From positions 248,001 through 312,000 of the forward strand of contig QPLR01000003.1 in assembly GCA_003665935.1 (NCBI GenBank): DNA of 64,000 nucleotides. Direction: 5' to 3'. A program made the translations under genes and the position numbers. This DNA comes from Halobellus sp. Atlit-31R (GTDB lineage: Archaea > Halobacteriota > Halobacteria > Halobacteriales > Haloferacaceae). This document shows, one piece after another, positions 58,290 to 64,000 of this stretch; the stretch's first letter is position 1; the number at the start of each line of letters is the position of its first letter. The notes under the pieces are model-generated. The model was not told where the DNA came from. It saw only the letters and a program-made list of their open reading frames with translations, and made no database searches.

Positions 58290-59230
58290 CGTTGTGGGTC
58301 ACCGTCGTCGGTCGCGCTCTCTACCGGCGGGGACGGCGCCGCGTCCTCGGTCGTGCTCCCGTTCTCGCTTTCGGCCGCGCCAGCGGCCTCGTTCACTCCC
58401 TCGTTGTCAGCCGGACCCGTCTCCCCGTTCTCGACCGCCTCCGGGTTCTCGGCCGCGTCCTCGCCCGTCTCGCGCGGCCGGACGACGAGCACGGGCGCGA
58501 GCGCTCCCTCGGCGACCCGCTCTGCGTCCTCACCGAGGAGCACTGACAGCAGCGACTCGCGGCCCTCGCCCATCACGACGATGTCGGCGTCCTCGGACCG
58601 GTCGACGATCTCGTGGACCTGTAGGGTCGCCGTCGTCGTCTCCGTACTGATCTGGTCGGCCGGGAGCCCGCGGCCCCGGAGTCGCTCGGCCGCCCGGTCG
58701 ACAGCGCTCTCGGCGTCGAACTCCGCGATCGGCTCGGCGGCGGCGATCCCCCAGAGAGTGACGTGGCCGTCACCGTCGCCGAGCAGCGTCGCGACGAGGT
58801 CCGCGAGGCGGCCGCCGTCGATCGCCCCGCGGATCGGCACGAGCACCTCCGAGATCTCACCCACCGGGTTAGGGAGGAGGATCGCGGTCGCGCCGACGTC
58901 CGCGGCGACGCGGTCGATCGTCTGCTCGCGGTCGTGCGTGAACACGACGCGCGTCTCGGGGTCGCCCCCGGCGTCGACGAACGTCTGGGCGATGTCGTCG
59001 ACGGCCTCCCGCGCCCGGTCCTCGAACTGGAGGCTCGCCTGCTCTGTCGGCGTCTGCTCCGGGAAGACGTGGTAGCCGAGGACGATCACGTCCGCCGGGG
59101 CCAGAAACTCGACGAGCGTGTCCGGAATCGTCTGTCCTTCGAGGACCTCGATCGGGACCAGCACCACCGGCGGTTCGCGGATCGCGAGCTCGACTGCGGT
59201 CGTCTCCGATCCCGGCAGGTCGCCCCACAT
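58286..59230 (-). CDS. Tandem universal stress protein
   Basis: A 314-residue protein with two USP-like domains, residues 20-140 (VVLVPIEVLEGQTIPDTL, VGATAILLPNPVG) and 145-275 (EVLVPIRGAIDGGRLADL, DADIVVMGEGRESLLSVLLGEDAERVAEGALAPVLVVRP). The G-x-x-G-x(9)-G-[ST] ATP motif is only partly present. A 40-residue acidic Glu/Asn/Gly tail follows. Such proteins often bind ATP or AMP and may gate the neighbouring transporter. It starts directly after the APC permease gene (adjacent bases), and overlaps YkgJ. Confidence 0.85.
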   Translation of the reverse strand: MWGDLPGSETTAVELAIREPPVVLVPIEVLEGQTIPDTLVEFLAPADVIVLGYHVFPEQTPTEQASLQFEDRAREAVDDIAQTFVDAGGDPETRVVFTHDREQTIDRVAADVGATAILLPNPVGEISEVLVPIRGAIDGGRLADLVATLLGDGDGHVTLWGIAAAEPIAEFDAESAVDRAAERLRGRGLPADQISTETTTATLQVHEIVDRSEDADIVVMGEGRESLLSVLLGEDAERVAEGALAPVLVVRPRETGEDAAENPEAVENGETGPADNEGVNEAAGAAESENGSTTEDAAPSPPVESATDDGDPQR

Positions 59231-60661
59231 CTAGAGTGCCCCCTTGAGCTGGACGTCGTTCGCGTAGTACCGATACCAGCCGGCGGACGCGAGCATAATC
59301 GCGAGGCCGACGATCTGCGAGAGCGGTTGCATAAACAGGATCAACCCCGCACTCGCGACGGCTCCGAGTCCAGCCACGAGGCGGTGGGCCGGCACGCGGA
59401 ACGCCGGGTCGTACCACTCGGGTTCGTCGCGGCGGATCGCGAGGAGCGCGACGCACATCAGACTGTACATCACGAGATGGAGGAACGACGCGACCTCCGC
59501 GAGCACCTCCACCTCGCCGAGCGCGACCAACACGAGCACCGGGCCGCCGGCCATCGCCAAGGCGACGTGCGGCGTCCCGTAGCGGAGGTTCATTCGACTC
59601 GCGAACCGCGGGATGAGGCCGTCTTTGCTCACCGCGAAGACCGCCCGCGACGTCGAGAGGATCGAGGCGTTCGCGCTCGAAATCGTCGCGAGCAGGCCCG
59701 CCAGGAGGATTGCGATCGCGCCACCGGTGCCGACGAAGCTCCGCGCGACCTCGACGATAGCCGTCTCACCGAACGAGGCCAGCGTGGCGCTCCCGAACGC
59801 GCTGGTGGCGACGAAGATCGTCGCGACGTAGAGGACGCCGACGATCAGCACGGAGGCGACCATCGCCAGCGGAAGGTTCCGCCCCGGTCGCTTGATGTCG
59901 CCGGCGACGGTGGCGACTTGCGCGAAGCCGAGGTAGGAGGTGAACACGAGCGCCGCCGTCGTGAACACCGGCAGTGGACCGAACGGCGCGAACGTCTCGG
60001 GCGTGCTGGCCCGTCCGAAGACGCCGAGTGCGTCCAGGCCGCCGTAGCCGAGAAAGAACACGAGGATCGTCAGCAACAGGCCGACGACGTAGTTCTGCAG
60101 CGTGGCAGCGTTCTCCGTCCCGAAGAGGTTCAGCCCGGTCAGGAACGCGCCGAACAGGAGCCCCAGCGGGACGACGACCGGAACCGCGCCGGTCGAGATC
60201 CCCGCCTCCGCGAGGACCGCCGCGGCGTAGCTGCCGAAGCCGACGAGATAGAACGCCGTCGCGAACACGAGACCGAGCCAGATGCTGATCCCGACGACGG
60301 CTCCGGGAAGCGCGCCGAGCGCCCGTGAGATGAAGTAGTAGCCGCCGCCGGACTTCGGCATCGCCGTCGCCAGTTCCGAGGCCGGAAGCGCGACGAAGAG
60401 CGCGATGAGCGCGCCGAGCGCGAACGAAGCAGCCGCCGCGGGACCCGCACCACCGGCGGCGAGACCGGGGAAGATGAAGATCCCTGCGCCGATCATCGTC
60501 CCCACGCCGATCGCGATGCCCCCGCTGAGTCCGATGGTGCGCTCCAGTTCGGTCCCCGCCTCGGTGACGGTGGCTTCGTCCTCCGGCAGTGCCGCGACCG
60601 GCGGTGGCTCACCGGTGTGCGTGTCCACATCGGCGGACGAGACGCGCTCGTAGTCGCTCAT
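59231..60661 (-). CDS. APC-superfamily amino-acid permease
   Basis: A 476-residue transporter with about twelve transmembrane helices. The first helix has the APC motif [20 protein letters not shown] near residue 55. Then [25 protein letters not shown] near residue 95 gives the substrate-binding and gate segment, followed by [21 protein letters not shown] and a later [27 protein letters not shown]. It imports amino acids or polyamines; the exact substrate is unknown. First gene of the leftward operon with a tandem USP, a common haloarchaeal pairing. Confidence 0.9.
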   Translation of the reverse strand: MSDYERVSSADVDTHTGEPPPVAALPEDEATVTEAGTELERTIGLSGGIAIGVGTMIGAGIFIFPGLAAGGAGPAAAASFALGALIALFVALPASELATAMPKSGGGYYFISRALGALPGAVVGISIWLGLVFATAFYLVGFGSYAAAVLAEAGISTGAVPVVVPLGLLFGAFLTGLNLFGTENAATLQNYVVGLLLTILVFFLGYGGLDALGVFGRASTPETFAPFGPLPVFTTAALVFTSYLGFAQVATVAGDIKRPGRNLPLAMVASVLIVGVLYVATIFVATSAFGSATLASFGETAIVEVARSFVGTGGAIAILLAGLLATISSANASILSTSRAVFAVSKDGLIPRFASRMNLRYGTPHVALAMAGGPVLVLVALGEVEVLAEVASFLHLVMYSLMCVALLAIRRDEPEWYDPAFRVPAHRLVAGLGAVASAGLILFMQPLSQIVGLAIMLASAGWYRYYANDVQLKGAL

Positions 60662-60834
60662 CTCCGTCTACCTGTTGATCTGACGAACAGTAGAAGCTAC
60701 GGATGTGTCAATTTGTGTAGCAGTACGCGGCGTGGCCGTCGCCGGTGGGCGGTCACCCCCGCCGCCGAGACCGACCGACACCGTAGGCCACGTCACGCCG
60801 CAGCACGTATATTCGCGGCGCGTCTCCTCTCGGT

Positions 60835-61038
60835 ATGACGAGCGAGCCCTGCGACGCGTGTGGTCGGTCGGTGCGGATCGCCGGCGGAATCGGCGATTTC
60901 TGGTCGTTCGAGGCCGAGTCCACCGGCGGGATGACGCTGGAACTCGACGACGGCGGCGAGTACTTCCTGTGTCACGACTGTATCGCGCGCCTCCCCGACG
61001 ACCGGGTCGTGACCAGCGAGGACGTCGAGTCGCTCTGA
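60835..61038 (+). CDS. Small zinc protein conserved in haloarchaea (DUF7561-like)
   Basis: A 67-residue protein: MTSEPCDACGRSVRIAGGIGDFWSF, with Cys-x-x-Cys at residues 6-9, and YFLCHDCIARLPDD near residue 44 with a second pair. This gives one four-Cys zinc site. Between them is an acidic strand MTLELDDGGE. Found as a single small gene in many haloarchaea by my recollection. No known function. Confidence 0.78.
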   Translation: MTSEPCDACGRSVRIAGGIGDFWSFEAESTGGMTLELDDGGEYFLCHDCIARLPDDRVVTSEDVESL

Positions 61039-61093
61039 ACGAATCTGGTGGCTGCCGGCTCTACCGCCGGTGGCGGCCGGAACGCGGGTCAGG

Positions 61094-61516
61094 TCAGTAC
61101 GGCGGCGATTCCGCCTCGATGACGCCCGCGAGATTCCCGAGTTCGCCGGTCAACAGAACCGTGAGGTCGTCGAGCGAGACGAGCCCCGCGAGGTCGCCGT
61201 CGTCGTCGACGACCGGCATCCGGCGCACGCCCTCCTCGCGGAGTCGTGTACACAACTCGAAGATCCCGGTGTCCGTCTCGACCGTCGCGGGGTCCGTGCT
61301 CATCATTCGCTCGGCGGTCATTTCGTCGGCGTCGAGTTGATCGGCCGCGATCCGGATCGCGACGTCGCGGTCGGTGATGAGCCCGACCGGGAGGTCCTCT
61401 TCGACGACGACGACGCTACCGACGTTCTCGTCGCGCATCGTGGTCGCTACTTCGTGGACGGGCGTCTCCGGGGTCGCCGTTACCACCTCGTGGCGCATTA
61501 TGTCAGAGACAGTCAT
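61094..61516 (-). CDS. Twin CBS-domain protein
   Basis: A 140-residue protein made of two CBS modules (VSDIMRHEVVTATPETPVHEVATTMRDENVGSVVVVEEDLPVGLITDRDV, then MMSTDPATVETDTGIFELCTRLREEGVRRMPVVDDDGDLAGLVSLDDL, both in parts). CBS pairs bind AMP, ATP or SAM and sense energy state. There is no fused effector domain. The start is ATG at MTVSDIM; the longer frame upstream belongs to the helicase promoter side. Target enzyme unknown. Confidence 0.9.
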   Translation of the reverse strand: MTVSDIMRHEVVTATPETPVHEVATTMRDENVGSVVVVEEDLPVGLITDRDVAIRIAADQLDADEMTAERMMSTDPATVETDTGIFELCTRLREEGVRRMPVVDDDGDLAGLVSLDDLTVLLTGELGNLAGVIEAESPPY

Positions 61517-61686
61517 TGTACGAGCACCAGTACGAACACCGCGCCGGACGCAGAAAAGACGGACCTGTCGTTCCCAGTGAATGAAAACTATTGTTCGTGT
61601 TGTGCAATACCGGCGTGTGCGAACGCAGCCCGTCACCTCGCTACGCCGTCTGAAGGTTTTTATCGGAGAGCGGCGCACGGTCGAGT

Positions 61687-63534
61687 GTGGACCCCGATCG
61701 GATCCCGCGGTCGTTTCCGGCCCCGAGCTTCCGCGGCGCGCAGGAGCAGGCGCTCTCGGACATCCGCGACGCGTTCGCGGCCGGCAACGACGTCGTCCTC
61801 GTGCGCGCGCCGACCGGCAGCGGAAAGTCCCTCCTCGCGCGGTCGATCGCCGGCGCGGCGGCGACGATCGAGGAAGTCGCGCCCGCGGACGCGACCGACG
61901 CGTACTACACGACGCCGCAGGTCTCCCAGCTCGACGACGTCGCCGCGGATCCGCTGTTGGACGATCTGAGCGTCATCCGGGGGAAGTCGAACTACACCTG
62001 CATCCTGAACGGCGAGACCGACACGCCGGTCGATCGAGCGCCCTGCGCCCGCCAGGCGGGTTTCGACTGCACGGTCCGGCACCGCTGTCCGTACTTCTCC
62101 GATCGGGCGATCGCCTCGAATCGCCGCGTCGCCGCGATGACACTCGCGTACTTTATGCAGACTGCGGGCTCCGAGGTGTTCCGGAAACGCGACGTGGTCG
62201 TGATCGACGAGGCCCACGGGCTGGCCGAGTGGGCCGAGATGTACGCGACCGTCGATCTGAACCCCCGGACGGTGCCCGTCTGGGACGAGATCGGCGTGCC
62301 GGACGTCGCGGCCGGCGGCGACACCCTCGAACGAACCGTGCGGTTCGCCGAGACCCTCGCGGGCGTCTGCGAGCGCGCCAAAGACGAGTTGCTACGGAAG
62401 CCGGAGCTGACGCCCGAGGAGGCGGCCCGACGCGACCGACTCCAGGAGCTCCGCTCGGAGCTGCAGTGGTTCGTCGACGACTACCGCAACCCCGAGAGCC
62501 CGACGACGTGGGTGGTCGACCAGCCCGACGGCGAGGGCAGCGCGATCACGATCAAACCGCTCGATCCCGCGCGATACCTCCACCACACCGTGTGGGACCG
62601 CGGGAACAGGTTCGCGCTCCTCTCGGCGACGATCCTGAGCAAGGCGGCGTTCTGTCGCGGGGTCGGCCTCGATCCCGCGAACGTCGCGCTCGTCGACGTC
62701 GAACACACCTTCCCGGTCGAGAACCGACCGCTGTACGACGTCACGCGGGGGAAGATGACCTACGACCGGCGGGACGAGACTCTCCCGAAGGTGGCCCGGA
62801 CGCTCGTCCGGGTGATGGCGGAGCACGACGACGAGAAGGGGCTCGTCCACTGTCACTCGTACGCGATCCAGTCGGAGCTCCGGCGACGGCTCGCGGAACT
62901 GGGACTCGGGGGTCGCGTCCGTGCGCACGACCGCGAGGACCGCGACGCGGCGCTGGAGTCCTGGAAGGCGACCGACGAGCCGGACGTGTTCCTCTCGGTG
63001 AAGATGGAGGAGGCGCTCGATCTCTCGGGTGATCTCTGTCGCTGGCAGGTCGTCTGCAAAGCCCCCTATCTCAACACGAGCGACTCCCGCGTCGCGCGCC
63101 GCCTCGACGACGGTCAGTGGGCGTGGTACCGTCGGGCCGCGCTCCGGACGGTCATCCAGGCCTGCGGGCGGGTCGTGCGCGCGCCCGACGACTACGGCGC
63201 GACGTATCTCGCGGACTCCTCGCTGCTCGACCTGTTCGAGCGGACGCGCGGCGATATGCCCGCGTGGTTCCGCGAACAGGTGGATCGGCTGTCGACGCCG
63301 GAGCTCCCGCCGTTCGACCAAGTCGCGGCCGGCGGGCGGTCCGGCTCGGGTGGTTCCCCGGGCGGCCGTCGGTCCTCGCGCGGGAGGTCGTCGGCTCGGG
63401 GGCGAAAGCGGTCGGGGCGAAGTGGGTCGACGACCGGTGGTAGTACGTCGGGCTCGTCGGAGACCGGGCAGACGTCCGGAGCCGACGACGAGCAGTCGAA
63501 CCATCCGCTGTCGGACGTCTGGGGCGACGGGTGA
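61687..63534 (+). CDS. XPD/DinG-like DNA helicase with probable iron-sulfur cluster
   Basis: A 615-residue superfamily 2 helicase. Walker A is APTGSGKSLL near residue 42, Walker B is VVIDEAHGLAEW near residue 173, and motif VI is VIQACGRVVRAPDDYG near residue 495. Between motifs I and II four cysteines occur: NYTCILNG, APCARQ, FDCTVRHRC. This is the spacing of the XPD/FancJ/DinG iron-sulfur domain. The C-terminal 80 residues are Gly/Ser/Arg-rich, unlike the acidic rest. The start is GTG (V/M-D-P-D-R-I-P). The role is unwinding DNA in repair; exact partner is unknown. Confidence 0.9.
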   Translation: MDPDRIPRSFPAPSFRGAQEQALSDIRDAFAAGNDVVLVRAPTGSGKSLLARSIAGAAATIEEVAPADATDAYYTTPQVSQLDDVAADPLLDDLSVIRGKSNYTCILNGETDTPVDRAPCARQAGFDCTVRHRCPYFSDRAIASNRRVAAMTLAYFMQTAGSEVFRKRDVVVIDEAHGLAEWAEMYATVDLNPRTVPVWDEIGVPDVAAGGDTLERTVRFAETLAGVCERAKDELLRKPELTPEEAARRDRLQELRSELQWFVDDYRNPESPTTWVVDQPDGEGSAITIKPLDPARYLHHTVWDRGNRFALLSATILSKAAFCRGVGLDPANVALVDVEHTFPVENRPLYDVTRGKMTYDRRDETLPKVARTLVRVMAEHDDEKGLVHCHSYAIQSELRRRLAELGLGGRVRAHDREDRDAALESWKATDEPDVFLSVKMEEALDLSGDLCRWQVVCKAPYLNTSDSRVARRLDDGQWAWYRRAALRTVIQACGRVVRAPDDYGATYLADSSLLDLFERTRGDMPAWFREQVDRLSTPELPPFDQVAAGGRSGSGGSPGGRRSSRGRSSARGRKRSGRSGSTTGGSTSGSSETGQTSGADDEQSNHPLSDVWGDG

Positions 63535-63551
63535 GAGGTCGCCGACGAGTG

Positions 63552-63638
63552 CTACAGCAGTAGCGCGGCCCCGTACGCGAACGACGAGCCGATCATCAGG
63601 ATGACGAGGATAATCGCGAGTATCTGCTGTCGATCCAT
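63552..63638 (-). CDS. 28-residue membrane peptide
   Basis: A tiny gene: ATG, then DRQQILAIILVILMIGSSFAYGAALLL and a TAG stop. It has one transmembrane helix behind a short charged head (M-D-R-Q-Q). I recall similar miniproteins annotated in some haloarchaea with an M-D-R-x-x-x-L-A start. It lies 17 bases after the helicase, convergent, with an A/T-rich promoter-like region upstream (63654-63730). Conservation is needed to be sure it is translated. Confidence 0.6.
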   Translation of the reverse strand: MDRQQILAIILVILMIGSSFAYGAALLL

Positions 63639-63869
63639 ACCCGCGATACAACCTCGTCTGATTCAGTTCTTTCGCTGTGTGGCTTCGCGGAGAATCCGTG
63701 GCGATCCCGAAACGAATCCATAATGAACGTTAATTTGTGTTACGTTACGTGGTGTTTTTTGGATTCAGACTATACGTTCGTAATTCCATACTCGATTTCT
63801 GTGTTCGTTTGAGATGCTTTCTCACAGAATACTTAACACCCCTAGCAGTGTGTAAACGAATATCCGGCA

Positions 63870-64000
63870 ATGTACACCCACGGGCTGAACACGGCGATGA
63901 CCCTGTACCGGAACGGCACACTGACACTGTCGCAGGCGGCGTCGCGAGCGGGTCGCTCGACGGACGCGTTCGCGACGGCGCTCGTGCGGCACGGCATCAC
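63870..64000 (+). CDS. Small HTH-like haloarchaeal protein (5' part, gene runs off the window)
   Basis: The first 43 residues, MYTHGLNTAMTLYRNGTLTLSQAASRAG and RSTDAFATALVRHGI, look like a short helix-turn-helix (TLSQAASRAGRSTDAF) as in UPF0175/DUF7317-type haloarchaeal proteins. The rest lies beyond the window. CTTAAC at 63831-63836, some 34-39 bases upstream, may be the TATA box. Confidence 0.65.
   Translation, partial: MYTHGLNTAMTLYRNGTLTLSQAASRAGRSTDAFATALVRHGI

Overview
The window is a high-GC archaeal chromosome segment. The proteins are strongly acidic, most genes start at or near an A/T-rich TATA box with almost no leader, and the gene set is archaeal: RfcS, PCNA, PriL, Orc1/Cdc6, Hjc, thermosome, eIF1A, Rio1, Dim2, SAMP2 and a twin TatC pair that includes a double TatC. 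This points to a haloarchaeon (class Halobacteria). I cannot fix the genus. No tRNA, rRNA or CRISPR array was seen.

Region 1 (1-18050) is core genome: clamp loader, ubiquitin-like SAMP2, a hexose-phosphate mutase, SurE, LarB and LarE (nickel-pincer cofactor synthesis), a DUF1931 histone-fold protein, RpiA, an Orc1/Cdc6, a MutS-family ATPase, divergent TatC genes, a queuosine-precursor-type transporter and the rRNA methyltransferase RlmE.

Region 2 (about 18022-27125) is an integrated mobile element of about 9.1 kb, visibly less GC-rich than its surroundings. A tyrosine integrase sits at the left end. An 11-bp direct repeat bounds the element, and that repeat lies inside the 5' coding part of rlmE. 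The element brings its own first codons, which restore rlmE on the left. The displaced native start (beginning M-A-R-K-D-H-Y-Y-N) is stranded at 27114-27143. Cargo: a type IIG-like restriction-modification protein with small companions, a LuxR-type HTH and coiled-coil pair flanked by two copies of a TGCTAC-N7-GTAGCA inverted repeat, zinc-finger proteins and a small membrane protein.

Region 3 (27298-37470) is a cytochrome c maturation cluster: ccmE-A-B rightward, then leftward ccdA-ccmC-ccmD behind a TsdA-like diheme cytochrome c and beside a membrane-anchored halocyanin, then a rightward thioredoxin-ccmF-envelope protein operon. CcmE carries neither standard heme-binding motif.

Region 4 (37572-64000) is core genome again: PCNA, primase large subunit, Holliday junction resolvase, a sulfatase-like and GtrA pair, AhcY with an SAH/MTA deaminase-type amidohydrolase nearby, eIF1A-Rio1-Dim2, a DICT-domain protein, thermosome, PHP phosphoesterase, many small conserved haloarchaeal proteins, an amino-acid permease/universal stress protein/YkgJ operon, a CBS protein and an XPD/DinG-like helicase. 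A 35-bp tandem repeat with hairpins lies after the thermosome gene, and a possible IS200/IS605-type end lies after ahcY.
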